DNA of 64,000 nt. Source: Roseovarius sp. THAF27 (GTDB taxonomy: Bacteria > Pseudomonadota > Alphaproteobacteria > Rhodobacterales > Rhodobacteraceae). Shown here in pieces: positions 9,166-17,360 of the stretch. Each line of letters opens with the position of its first letter. The first letter of the stretch is position 1. Both the position numbers and the translations under genes were made by a program. Location: NCBI RefSeq assembly GCF_009363655.1, contig NZ_CP045393.1:434001-498000 (forward strand). The letters run 5' to 3'. The notes below the pieces were generated by a model that worked only from the letters and a program-made list of their open reading frames with translations, was not told the origin of the DNA and searched no databases.

Positions 9166-10599
9166 TCAGCCGGGCGGACCGGGCAGGACCTTGCCGGGGT
9201 TGAGGATGTTCTGCGGGTCAAGCGCGGCCTTGATGCTGCGCATCACGTCCAGGGCCACGGCATCCTTGTGCAGGGCCATCGCGGGACGTTTCGACAGGCC
9301 GACGCCGTGTTCCGCGGAAAAGGAGCCGCCGAGGGATATCGCCACGTTTTCGACTGCGCGATTGACGGCGGCGTGCACCTCCGGATCGTCGGTGGTGGGC
9401 CAGCCGGAGAAGTGCAGGTTGCCGTCGCCCAGATGCGCCACGTGCAGGAAGCGGATGCCCGGGTCGATGGCCCGGGTTTCGGTTTCGATCCCGGCGATCA
9501 GGTCGGCCATGCGGTCGAGCGGGACGGCGATGTCGTTGTCCACCACGGGAGAATGAAGGCGTGTGAGTTCGGCGGCGGCCTCGCGCCTTGCCCACATCTC
9601 GGACCGCTGCGCGGCGTTCTGGGCGACGGTGGCGTCGAGGATATCGCCGGCCTCGAGCATGTCGGAGAGGACGGTTTCCAGATGGCTGGCCATGGGCACG
9701 GCGCCGGTGGCGTCGGGCGTGGCGTCACGGGCCGACAGGGCGCCGAGTTCAAGGAAGATGTTGACGTCGTGACGCTGCTCGAACGGGGCGCGGGCGTCGG
9801 GATAGCGGGTGAGATGCGCGTCGATGTAGTTGCCGGGCATCAGCTCGAACGCCTCGACCGAGTTCGCGGTCTCGGCCTGAAGCCGGTGCAGGAGCGTGAG
9901 GGCCGCGGCGATTGAGGGGCAGGCGGCCATGGCGCTGACATAGGCGCGGGGCCTGGGGGCGAGTTTCAGGACGGCGGCCGTGATGATGCCCAGCGTGCCT
10001 TCGGCGCCGATCAGAAGGTCGCGCAGGTCATAGCCGGAATTGTCCTTGTGTACCGCGCTCATCAGGTCGAGCACGCGACCGTCGGCCAGGACCGCCTCGA
10101 TGCCGAGGCAGAGGCCGCGGGTTGAGCCGTAGCGCACCACGTTCGAGCCGCCCGCATTGGTGGACAGCGCCCCGCCGATCATCGCCGAGCCGCGGGCGCC
10201 GAAGGTGAGCGGGAAAATCAGGTCGTGGGCGTCGGCCGCCTCGTGCAGGTTGGCGAGGATCACGCCGGCCTCGACCACGGCGACGCGCGCGTCGGGCCGG
10301 ATCTCGCGGATGGTGTTCAGGCGGTCGAGCGACAAGAGCAGCGCACCGCCGGCATCGGTGCCGTGCGTCAGCCCGGTATTGCCGGAGATCGGCACGACGG
10401 GGGTGCCGTGGCGCAAGGCGCATTGCAGCGCCTTCGAGACCTCGCCCGTGTCCGCGGGACGCAGCACGGCGAGCGGTTCCGGGCGCGTGTCGCCCATCCA
10501 GTCGATGCGGTAGGGTGCTGCGGCCTCGCCGGTGAGCACGCAGGCGTCGCCGAGCGCCGCGCGCAGATCGGAAAGCAGGAGAGTGGTATCTGTCGTCAT
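9166..10599 (-). CDS. FAD-binding oxidoreductase, GlcD/D-2-hydroxyacid dehydrogenase type
   Basis: The 477-aa flavoprotein has an N-terminal PCMH FAD-binding domain (about residues 35-215, with SGNTGLTHGTD and STNAGGSNVVRYG) and a C-terminal FAD-oxidase_C domain. The latter carries the metal/substrate motif HLGDGNLHF and FSAEHGVG near the end. Such enzymes oxidise D-lactate, glycolate or D-2-hydroxyglutarate. The ATG at 10599 is preferred over the 10695 start, which would add 32 residues with no family counterpart. It is a distant relative of the protein at 41153-42520. The exact substrate is open. Confidence 0.88.
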   Translation of the reverse strand: MTTDTTLLLSDLRAALGDACVLTGEAAAPYRIDWMGDTRPEPLAVLRPADTGEVSKALQCALRHGTPVVPISGNTGLTHGTDAGGALLLSLDRLNTIREIRPDARVAVVEAGVILANLHEAADAHDLIFPLTFGARGSAMIGGALSTNAGGSNVVRYGSTRGLCLGIEAVLADGRVLDLMSAVHKDNSGYDLRDLLIGAEGTLGIITAAVLKLAPRPRAYVSAMAACPSIAAALTLLHRLQAETANSVEAFELMPGNYIDAHLTRYPDARAPFEQRHDVNIFLELGALSARDATPDATGAVPMASHLETVLSDMLEAGDILDATVAQNAAQRSEMWARREAAAELTRLHSPVVDNDIAVPLDRMADLIAGIETETRAIDPGIRFLHVAHLGDGNLHFSGWPTTDDPEVHAAVNRAVENVAISLGGSFSAEHGVGLSKRPAMALHKDAVALDVMRSIKAALDPQNILNPGKVLPGPPG

Positions 10600-10700
10600 G
10601 ATGTGCAAACTGCGCCCGGTGCCGGGCGGCTGCAAGGTGAAATGCGTTGGATTTCCGGCTTGACGCAGTGATGTGCCTGTCTTAACTAGCGCCACGGTTT

Positions 10701-10777
10701 GGCGGAGTAGCTCAGGTGGTTAGAGCAGCGGAATCATAATCCGCGTGTCGGGGGTTCAAGTCCCTCCTCCGCTACCA
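10701..10777 (+). tRNA. tRNA-Met (anticodon CAU)
   Basis: The 77-nt cloverleaf includes an encoded CCA end. The acceptor stem pairs GGCGGAG with CTCCGCT (one G-U). The anticodon stem GCGGA/TCCGC encloses the loop ATCATAA, giving anticodon CAT. The T-arm is GGGGGTTCAAGTCCCTC. The form is that of the alphaproteobacterial elongator tRNA-Met; tRNA-Ile2 (lysidine) cannot be excluded from sequence alone. The 3' end is the integration site of the island that follows. Confidence 0.93.
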
Positions 10778-10779
10778 AA
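10763..10779 (+). repeat. attL core (tRNA end copy)
   Basis: The sequence CCTCCTCCGCTACCAAA lies across the 3' end of tRNA-Met and is repeated exactly at 32153-32169 in the same orientation. The intact tRNA side is at this end, so integration left the tRNA functional. Confidence 0.88.
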
Positions 10780-10835
10780 ACACCCCTGTAAGTTTCTGAT
10801 TATTAATGAAAAAGTGGCGTGGCCAGTGCCGTGTC

Positions 10836-10853
10836 CCATCATTTATACCATCA
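10836..10853 (+). repeat. 18-bp island-end repeat, left copy
   Basis: CCATCATTTATACCATCA occurs here and, identical and in the same orientation, at 32016-32033 just upstream of the integrase gene. Each copy contains two CCATCA half-motifs. Position near both ends suggests an arm-type site for the integrase or an excisionase; this is inference. Confidence 0.7.
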
Positions 10854-10917
10854 TCGGGTCTGACTTAAGGTCGAATCTTGAGCATTGGGAGTGGCTGGGC
10901 GCGAGGGTGGGCATGCA

Positions 10918-11580
10918 TTACTTCGGCCTTTTGTCAGGGTGAACCCAATCTTCAGGAGGCGCGTATTCGTGCGGGCGAATTATCGTTCTCTTACCCTTTG
11001 CCATGACCATTGGGGGAAACAGGCACTCATCTATGTGCTGCTCTTTCAGTCTGATTTGTTTGTCTGTTAAATCTCTAAGGTGCTTTGAAACCTGCCGCCC
11101 AGGAGGGTAAACGGCAATCAATTGCTTGTCTGCAAACCTGCGACGCACCATCTTCAATGTTGCTGCCTGATCCGTATCTGCAGTGATCAAAAAGGCCACA
11201 TCATAGATGTCGTCAATCGCGCCATTGTAGAGCGATAAGGCTAGGTTAATATCTGTTTCCTTTTCGCGAGGTTGGTCCCACCTATTCCCGCAGCCGTTGA
11301 TTTCGGTTTTGCACTCCATGGGCTCTTTTGTGGTGTGGCCCATGAGGCACCGAACGCCCGCGTTTTCTAGCGCGTCCTTGTAAGCGGTATGCCTAACTTT
11401 CTTTCCGTGGTTGCCCGGGAAATATGCAGAACAAAATACTACCTCTTCAATTGACGATGCGTGCCCGCGTGCAACAAGTTCTCCCAACCGCCATAGGTCT
11501 AACCACTTGAGGTGTTGTTGCCTCAAATCATCAATTGCGTGATAAAGGTTGAAACCGTCCACATATACCGCCCCGCGCAC
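10918..11580 (-). CDS. NYN domain (PIN-like) putative RNase
   Basis: The 220-aa protein opens with VYVDGFNLYHAI, the first acidic motif of NYN domains. It later shows KETDINLALSLY and FLITADTDQAA, the other two acidic motifs of the PIN-like metal-dependent nuclease core. NYN proteins cleave or process RNA. The start is a GTG at 11580 behind a strong AGGAGG. It is the first gene inside the island, pointing toward the tRNA, and stands alone. A defence or RNA-control role is possible but unproven. Confidence 0.85.
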   Translation of the reverse strand: MRGAVYVDGFNLYHAIDDLRQQHLKWLDLWRLGELVARGHASSIEEVVFCSAYFPGNHGKKVRHTAYKDALENAGVRCLMGHTTKEPMECKTEINGCGNRWDQPREKETDINLALSLYNGAIDDIYDVAFLITADTDQAATLKMVRRRFADKQLIAVYPPGRQVSKHLRDLTDKQIRLKEQHIDECLFPPMVMAKGKRTIIRPHEYAPPEDWVHPDKRPK

Positions 11581-11836
11581 AACCGCCTCCTATTGACTTT
11601 CGGCATCTGTGGCGGCATATAAAACGTGCAACGCTGCATGGTGCGCCCAGTAGCCGCCCCGCTCGACTACGGTCGGCGGGGCTTACTATTTCTAGCCCGC
11701 TGTCATAGCTTTTTAACAATATCTTGTAAAGAATTCTATGGCTAGGTCGTCCGTAGGCAATACTCTTTCCTGCTGCGGCTAACCGGTGTGTCAACCTAGA
11801 TGCTTACCAATCGGTGCGTCTGTTAAAGGCCCCGTT

Positions 11837-12334
11837 TTATTGGGAAGCTGACCTTGCCACCACCAACGGGGGATCAGCCGGAAAGCTGCGTACATCGAAC
11901 CAGGTGAACCGCGTTCCATCCGGGTTGCATTTGTTCCCCCAGCACAGACCCTCAGAGCCTTGCCGGATCAGCGCTGCCCGGAATGCGTTAAGGTCGATCA
12001 GATACCAGCGCTCCACAGCCGTCTGAGAGGCGTTGGCGTGGCCGTAGAACAGCCAGTCGCCTTTCCCGTTCACTATCTTCGAAAGCTCCGTCTCAGCACC
12101 TGAGGGAAGCCGTGAGCGCACGGTAAACTGGTATGGGTAGCGGTCGGCATATCCCGGCCTGCGCACCCGTGCCGCAATCCGCATGTCGCGGACATCGAGC
12201 ATCACCAGATCCGTTGCTTGGGTCATGTCGAGCATGTCGGGAGCCGCTTGCAATAGGTGACTGCCGACGATGCTCTTGATCTGCGGTATGAACTGGTCAG
12301 ACCACTGGCGGTTAATGTCGTACTGAAATGTCAT
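11837..12334 (-). CDS. Phage-like hypothetical protein
   Basis: I do not recognise this 165-aa protein with confidence. Its order of conserved-looking elements is VMLDVRDMRIAARVRRPGY, then QFTVRSRL, then TELSKIVNGKGDWLFYGHA, then RWYLIDLNAFRAAL. The D...Q.T.R spacing is reminiscent of small PD-(D/E)xK-like nucleases, but I cannot support a fold. The ATG at 12334 is preferred over the upstream frame opening at 12394. It is the last gene of a minus-strand run (13697 to 11837) under the paired operators near 13729-13801. Confidence 0.65.
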   Translation of the reverse strand: MTFQYDINRQWSDQFIPQIKSIVGSHLLQAAPDMLDMTQATDLVMLDVRDMRIAARVRRPGYADRYPYQFTVRSRLPSGAETELSKIVNGKGDWLFYGHANASQTAVERWYLIDLNAFRAALIRQGSEGLCWGNKCNPDGTRFTWFDVRSFPADPPLVVARSASQ

Positions 12335-12409
12335 TCTTGAAATAGCCTTAATGGGTAAAGGCAGCCCACGATTGCAGGCTGCCTCCGACGACAAGGAAAA
12401 GGGCGATTT

Positions 12410-12607
12410 TCAGTTTTCAGCTCCTTTCACGCTCTCCACCTCATTCATGATTTCGTAGGCCAAGCGCTCAGCGAGGCCCAGGACGCGATCAAGGCCAGTC
12501 CACTCCAGGCCGGAGGTTTCGTTCTCTTCTGCCAGCATTGCGCAACGGAGTAGCGAGTGCAGGTCTGCGGCCTTGGAGAAAACGTCGGTGCTTGCTTGCT
12601 CTGACAT
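12410..12607 (-). CDS. Small hypothetical protein
   Basis: This 65-aa, helix-predicted acidic protein (DVFSKAADLHSLLRCAMLAEE) is unknown to me. It resembles, in size and composition only, DUF3077-type phage proteins. Its ATG shares one base with the stop of the preceding gene (TAATG), which supports real translation as part of the operon. Confidence 0.65.
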   Translation of the reverse strand: MSEQASTDVFSKAADLHSLLRCAMLAEENETSGLEWTGLDRVLGLAERLAYEIMNEVESVKGAEN

Positions 12608-12855
12608 TACGCGCTCCTCCGGTGGGTGCCCGCACCTTCAGTCGACTGAAGATCAAGCGTCTCGATATCACGCACTAGAGCGTCCGCACGTCGGCGCAGG
12701 TCTTCAAAAATGGGCAGCAGAGAATTGCTTGCCAGTCGGTATTCTTCTCCGGTCGGCTGACTGGTGTTGACCGTATCCGCAATAAGTTCTGCCCCGCCAA
12801 TCAGGCCGGCAAGGAAAACTGCGTCGTTCCCTAGTTCGTAAACTGTTTTAGCCAT
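12607..12855 (-). CDS. Small hypothetical protein
   Basis: The 82-aa protein has an N-terminal alanine/glycine-rich helix (NDAVFLAGLIGGAELIADTV) and a C-terminal coiled-coil-like helix (PIFEDLRRRADALVRDIETL). No domain is recognised. It is translationally coupled to the following gene and follows the 66-aa gene by 14 bp, so it is one of five small genes in a likely phage-derived operon. Confidence 0.65.
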   Translation of the reverse strand: MAKTVYELGNDAVFLAGLIGGAELIADTVNTSQPTGEEYRLASNSLLPIFEDLRRRADALVRDIETLDLQSTEGAGTHRRSA

Positions 12856-12869
12856 GGTCTAATCCTCTC

Positions 12870-13070
12870 TCAGTCTGCTGCGTTGATCGAATCCAAAGCG
12901 CTGTTGAGCCGGGTAGCCCGATCCTGAGCCTTTTCGATCATCTCATAGGCGTCGGTTGGATCACGCTCGGACAACATGGCCATTGCGGTGCTGAGCAAGC
13001 TTTCGATCACCAGCGCTTGGTCCTGCATTTCTTGCCGGCTCATTTTGCCTTTGGTCTTTTTCTTTCCCAA
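12870..13070 (-). CDS. Small hypothetical protein (TTG start)
   Basis: The 66-aa protein starts with a TTG at 13070 behind GAGGAGTGACAAA, a good ribosome binding site; an ATG at 13043 is an alternative but has a poor one. The N terminus is lysine-rich (MGKKKTKGK), followed by a helical region. Function unknown. It lies 15 bp after the 203-aa gene at 13086. Confidence 0.6.
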   Translation of the reverse strand: MGKKKTKGKMSRQEMQDQALVIESLLSTAMAMLSERDPTDAYEMIEKAQDRATRLNSALDSINAAD

Positions 13071-13085
13071 TTTGTCACTCCTCTC

Positions 13086-13697
13086 CTAGTGAATGGCGTA
13101 TTCGTGGACCGCACCGTTGACGGCGATCCGGGAAATGGTTGCGAGGTTCACGGAGCGAGGCGCTTGGGCCTCCGCATCCCAGAGGGGCATAAGGTGCGGG
13201 TGACGCTCTGCGCGGGCCTGTACGGCCTTCTGTGCGGCCTCAGATGCAGCAGAACCTTTGACGTGGTACTTGAGCGTCGCGGGCTGTACGCGCATCACGC
13301 GCTCAGTCCCGTCCTTCTTCGTGAAGGTGACAGACGCAAAGCGGCCCCTTGCGCTATCAATCAGGGCGCGCTTGGCCTCCTGCGCTTCGCGCTCACATGC
13401 AGCCGTATGGGCGGCCCTGAGCGCGCGCAGCTTCTCCTGACCTTCATGGCCGAGGTAACTGCGATTGTCGAGGTCAGTGGTTTCGGCTGCAAGCTGGCTG
13501 GAAGTGCGCGCAGCAAGCGTCTCTGCCTCACGCCGGGATTGCTCCAAGCGCCGTGCAACAGACGCTTTCTGGCGGGCTTTGTCCCATGCGCTGACCAACG
13601 CCCGGGACATCAAGGATTTGAAAGGTTCGCCATTGCCGTGAAAGCGGCGAACGATCACCCAGGCGGCTTTCATGATTTCTGCGCGGTCGTAGTGCAT
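13086..13697 (-). CDS. Phage-type protein with SH3-barrel-like segment
   Basis: The 203-aa protein is a mosaic seen in phage early regions. An N-terminal segment (residues 1-40, AEIMKAAWVIVRRF...SLMSRALVSAW) resembles the family often found as a short stand-alone protein. A long charged helical middle follows, then RFASVTFTKKDGTERVMRVQP near residues 115-135, like DUF2693/SH3 beta-barrel phage proteins. Function unknown. It is the first gene of the leftward operon and diverges from the XRE regulator gene across 109 bp. Confidence 0.65.
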   Translation of the reverse strand: MHYDRAEIMKAAWVIVRRFHGNGEPFKSLMSRALVSAWDKARQKASVARRLEQSRREAETLAARTSSQLAAETTDLDNRSYLGHEGQEKLRALRAAHTAACEREAQEAKRALIDSARGRFASVTFTKKDGTERVMRVQPATLKYHVKGSAASEAAQKAVQARAERHPHLMPLWDAEAQAPRSVNLATISRIAVNGAVHEYAIH

Positions 13698-13728
13698 GGA
13701 AGAAACTCCTAACCTTGCTTTCAGCTCG

Positions 13729-13801
13729 TATATGAACTAATTTAGGTCAGGTATGGCATGAAGTCAACCATTATAGATCATATATGAACCAAAATAGGCC
13801 A
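13729..13801. promoter_or_regulatory. Paired 21-bp operators between divergent genes
   Basis: Two direct copies lie at 13729-13749 (TATATGAACTAATTTAGGTCA) and 13781-13801 (TATATGAACCAAAATAGGCCA), 17 of 21 bases alike. They flank the divergent start region of the leftward phage-like operon and the XRE regulator gene. They are the natural candidates for binding by that regulator, which would control both directions. Binding is inferred from position and repetition. Confidence 0.65.
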
Positions 13802-13806
13802 TACAC

Positions 13807-14052
13807 ATGATTACAGGCGCTCAAATCCGAATGGCTCGAGGGTACGCTAGGCTTTCCGTAAAAGGCTTGGCTGAAATTTCCGGCGTGGCTGAATCAACAA
13901 TAAAACGCATGGAATTAGTCGAGAACACGCCTCCGTCTTCCGGGCAGAATTTGGAAAAAGTTCAGACCGCTTTGGAGGGGCGTGGCATCCAGTTCCTCGA
14001 TGATGGTCAGGTGGCTACAGGGCCAGGCGTGGCTTTGAAGCCGCAAGAATAG
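13807..14052 (+). CDS. XRE-family helix-turn-helix transcriptional regulator
   Basis: The 81-aa protein is a single Cro/CI-type helix-turn-helix domain. Residues 5-60 contain ARGYARLSVKGLAEISGVAESTIKRMEL, with the usual Q/A-x3-S/G turn, and the C-terminal part (LEKVQTALEGRGIQFLDDG) is typical of small XRE repressors. It faces away from a run of phage-like genes and has two 21-bp direct repeats just upstream of its start. It is probably the local repressor of that operon and of itself. Confidence 0.88.
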   Translation: MITGAQIRMARGYARLSVKGLAEISGVAESTIKRMELVENTPPSSGQNLEKVQTALEGRGIQFLDDGQVATGPGVALKPQE

Positions 14053-14593
14053 AACGACTACTAGCCATTATTTTGTCGTAAGCAGCCCTGAAAAATGAAA
14101 AATGCGGCAACCGCCAATCGCAGACGGTCGCCGCTTTCATCATAGAAATCAGTTTTAACCACTCGTTACTGATCATAACCTTTGCGATTTGTCCGTGCGC
14201 AAAATGCGGCGCCAATGTGTCGGAAATTGGCCGTTCAAGGTTATCTAAGAAACAACGTGTTTCGATGCGGCAGACGGGAGAACTACCTCCAAGACCTGAC
14301 CAGCTGCAAACGGTCTATTCTGACCCATGGCGCACACCTCTCATGGCGCAACACTGGCGACGACCTTTGGGTCCAGTACGGATTTTATTGAAGCCAGTAA
14401 CGGTTCTTGTTGAAAATGCCCGCTCAACATTTCCGTTACCAATTGCAACGTAAAGCGTTATCGATTTGAAGAGTAATGGGGACAGAAGCCAAAAAAACTC
14501 TGTCAGAACTGTTGCCTGCTCCAACAATTCACGTCCACCGCCAACAGTTTGCATGTGAGGCTTACTCCCCGGAAATTTTCGGAGAACTGCCGC
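14053..14593. other. Intergenic stretch before the broken integrase
   Basis: About 540 bp separate the XRE gene from the integrase pseudogene. Short overlapping frames occur on both strands but none has protein-like composition or a family resemblance. A weak inverted repeat lies near 14103-14138. I see no supported gene here. Confidence 0.45.
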
Positions 14594-16024
14594 ATGCTAG
14601 ACCTCAGCAATAACCAAGCCATAGAAAGCTTGAACCCGCGAGAAGCGCCGCACTGGCAGATTCTCGAATATTGCCGCCATATCGGCCTACAGAAGAAAAC
14701 ACCCGTCTCAGGATATTGGGTCGCTCGGATCCGCAACAAGTCTCTCGGATACTACCAAAAACGTCTGATCCCCTGGCAAGCTGGAACAGGCAACTATGAC
14801 GAAGCTTTGGAGGCTGCCAGGCTTTGGTTCAGTCAGCCTGAAATCGCGAAGCAAGCAGCGGATCCATTTCCGATAGGGTCAAAGCAGGACCTCAACTACT
14901 GCCCCTGGGGGGAAGTCTTCACAGTCGGCCATGCGATGCGGGACTACTTGGAGTGGAAAAGGATATCCGCAAGCAAGAGCCACTTCGACTCGATGGTGAG
15001 CCGGATCAACCACCACATCCTTCCAAGGCTCGGGCAAGTCCCGCTCGAAGAATTGACGGGTCGGCACATTGTGCACTTCTCTCTGGATGTCCTGGAAACG
15101 CCGCCGAAGCGCGGCAATCAGAAAGCCGCGGAGCGAGTACCTTTGAGTGAACTCGACCCAGACGACCTGCGCAAGCGCAAGAAGACGCTGAACGCATTGA
15201 TCGGTGTCCTGCGCTTGGCGGTACAACTGGCCTGGGAAAACGGCGAAACGGACTCTGAACGTTCATGGCGGTGCATCCGCAGGGTCCCATTGGCGGACAC
15301 TCCGAGAACCATCTTTCTGACGCGAGATGAATGCACCAGGCTTCTGGGCTGTTGCCGCCCGGACCTTCGGAAAATCGTTCAGGGCGCTCTCTACACAGGG
15401 TGCCGCATCACTGAACTTGCCAAGCTTCGGGTCAGGGATGTGGCCGCACACGTGTTCGGCCTCTATGTCGAGCCCCTGAAATCTAGAAAACCACGCTACG
15501 TCTTCTTACCAGATGAAGGCATGGCATTCTTTCTCGACTTATGTGCCGGGCTTTCTCCCGACGACTTGGTGTTTCGGAGGCAATCCGGTCAGTGATGGCA
15601 GAACGGTCACAAGCATCTCTTTCGAGAAGCCGCCATCGCAGCTGAGCTTCCTTCTGGTTTTGTTTTTCACGGCTTGAGACACACCTATGCCAGCCAGCTT
15701 GTTCAGGCGGGAACGCCGCTGATTGTCGTTGCTCAGCAACTCGGTCACGCCAACACTGACACGGTAAGCCGGACCTATGGTCACTTGGCCCCACAAATCC
15801 GGGAAGTTCAGGTACGCACGCATTTCGCCGCACTTGATCGGCATTTTGTCGAGCGCGCCCTGCTTCAAAAGACCGAGCTTGAAGCCCTATCGCGCTCACT
15901 TCAGGGGACCGACTGGCGAGCCTACGGGCGTATAGATCCAACGGTCTCATGGCCACGTTCGAACTTCGCCACGACCGAACCCGAGATTGTTGAGATTCTC
16001 AAGGATGCGGAACGCCCGAACTAA
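14594..16024 (+). pseudogene. Tyrosine site-specific integrase interrupted by an in-frame TGA
   Basis: The frame encodes a tyrosine recombinase in two pieces. Residues up to 15592 give the core-binding domain and the first catalytic Arg (GCRITELAKL). After a TGA at 15593-15595 the same frame continues without shift through FHGLRHTYASQL (H-x-x-R) and LGHANTDTVSRTYGH (His and Tyr) to a TAA at 16022. Joined, the product is about 476 aa, a normal length. The ATG at 14594 or the one at 14549 may be the start. One base change (for example CGA to TGA) explains the break. The truncated protein lacks the nucleophile and should be inactive. Confidence 0.85.
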
Positions 16025-17013
16025 GCTTTCGGCTGCCGTTTCGCACCGAGGACCTGGGAAACCCGAGCGGCGGCAGAATTGCTGGCCAGTATCCTCCTGC
16101 CATACCGTGCGGGCATCTCTGGCGAACTCCACCGCCCGGCCACCATGATCGAGGACAGGTCACATCCGATCCGGAAGGCGTCGTGAACGCCTCCGACCCT
16201 CATGCTGTGAGCAGAAACGTCCTTTCGTCCGGTGCAGCGCTTGATGATCCGGGAAATCGTTGCTGCGTCCATCGGGCCGACCTGAGCGTTTGCCTGGTGC
16301 TTGGTAACCAGAGGGTCATCGTTCTTGAGTTTCGCCAGTTCTATCCAGTCTAGGACTGCCTGAGTGCCCGCCTCAGATAGGTAGGCATATGCACCGTGCC
16401 CGAACTGATCCGTCTTGGACCGCGCGATGAACAACAAACTCGATCCATCGTCTTGCCGCATCAAGTCGCGAACCCTGAGAGCGATGATTTCCGACGCACG
16501 ACACCAGCTATCCGTAGCAATCCAGAGTACGGCTTTGTCGCGGGTTTCGAGCCTAGAACTTCCCAGTTTGTCGATAGCCTTGTAGACCTCTGCCTTGCAA
16601 AGTGGTGGAGCCTGACGCACCCATGCGCCGTACTTTCGCTTCACGCCCTTCAAGGCGAGTTCAACGAGCCTGAGGCGACACGGCGTTGGCTGGAACGCCG
16701 CTCGATGCATTTCCGAAATGGCCCAGAGCCTGGTTTCAATGGTGGTGCACCGAACCTTGCCGCCGAGGGAATCCACGTACTCAGCCACGGCTCGTGGATC
16801 GACGGGTGGATCCGGGTCGAAACCATTCTCGCGGCACCATACTTGGAAGTTGTGAGTGATCTGGCGAAAGTTGCGCAGAGTGGTCGGTGCGAAGGCAGCC
16901 TCGGAACGTACTCGATATTCTCGTATCAGTTCATCGCGGTGGTTCTTGGGTATGTCGGCCAGCTTCACTACTGTTGCCATGCGTTCCGCTTCCCGATCAA
17001 ACTCACGTGCCAT
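16021..17013 (-). CDS. Tyrosine recombinase/site-specific integrase
   Basis: The 330-aa protein is unrelated in detail to the two other integrases of the island. It has an N-terminal SAM-like domain (residues 40-125) and a catalytic domain with Arg in WCRASEIIALRVRDL, Lys in ARSKTDQFG, HSMRVGG as the H-x-x-R box, and AGRWSSPEMPARYGRR, where Trp replaces the third His and Tyr is the nucleophile. The ATG at 17013 sits behind GGAGGGCTGGAGA and is preferred over a TTG at 17034. It overlaps the broken integrase tail to tail by 4 bp. One imperfect 140-bp repeat begins 55 bp upstream of it. Confidence 0.85.
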   Translation of the reverse strand: MAREFDREAERMATVVKLADIPKNHRDELIREYRVRSEAAFAPTTLRNFRQITHNFQVWCRENGFDPDPPVDPRAVAEYVDSLGGKVRCTTIETRLWAISEMHRAAFQPTPCRLRLVELALKGVKRKYGAWVRQAPPLCKAEVYKAIDKLGSSRLETRDKAVLWIATDSWCRASEIIALRVRDLMRQDDGSSLLFIARSKTDQFGHGAYAYLSEAGTQAVLDWIELAKLKNDDPLVTKHQANAQVGPMDAATISRIIKRCTGRKDVSAHSMRVGGVHDAFRIGCDLSSIMVAGRWSSPEMPARYGRRILASNSAAARVSQVLGAKRQPKA

Positions 17014-17067
17014 TCTCCAGCCCTCCAAAAGCAATTGGCGATTGGACCAGAATACACCTGGGTCGGG

Positions 17068-17210
17068 ATAACGGTTTATTAACCTTTTGATGCGACACTC
17101 CCTGCACAGGAGACCTACAGATGACCAAAGAACGACTGGAAGAAGCAGAGAGGATCCTTGCGTCCTACGCGGCGAAATACGGGGTCAGTGACGACGCCAG
17201 GGACTACTTC
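17068..17210 (+). repeat. Imperfect ~140-bp direct repeat, copy A
   Basis: This segment, covering the leader and coding start of the 52-aa gene at 17121, aligns end to end with 20308-20449 in the same orientation with one single-base gap and many substitutions. Shared stretches include ATTAACCTTT, CACTCCC and CAGATGACCAAA. The two copies enclose about 3.1 kb of cargo genes. Confidence 0.8.
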
Positions 17211-17279
17211 GCAAAGTGGGGAACGGCTATCGAACTGCTGCCTATTGGCGCTGATCAAACAAGTAGAACGCAGAAATAG
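17121..17279 (+). CDS. Small hypothetical protein, intact copy of a duplicated gene
   Basis: The 52-aa protein begins MTKERLEEAERILASYAAKYG and continues VSDDARDYFAKWG. It is helical and charged, with no domain known to me. The start follows AGGAGACCTACAG. A second copy at 20330-20539 keeps AAERILTDYAAKYGLTDEAR in frame, so the protein sequence has been under selection at some point. Its function is unknown. Confidence 0.65.
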   Translation: MTKERLEEAERILASYAAKYGVSDDARDYFAKWGTAIELLPIGADQTSRTQK

Positions 17280-17360
17280 TCACGAGACTGCCTGTAATTT
17301 GCCAGCGTGTGTGCTTAGGCAGCGGGAAATAGAAGCTCTCAAACCGTAACGGATACCTTG

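Noticed and set aside
15593-15595. TGA in the integrase as a selenocysteine codon
   Set aside because: The position is not a catalytic or redox site, no selenocysteine genes are seen and no convincing SECIS hairpin follows; a nonsense change is simpler.
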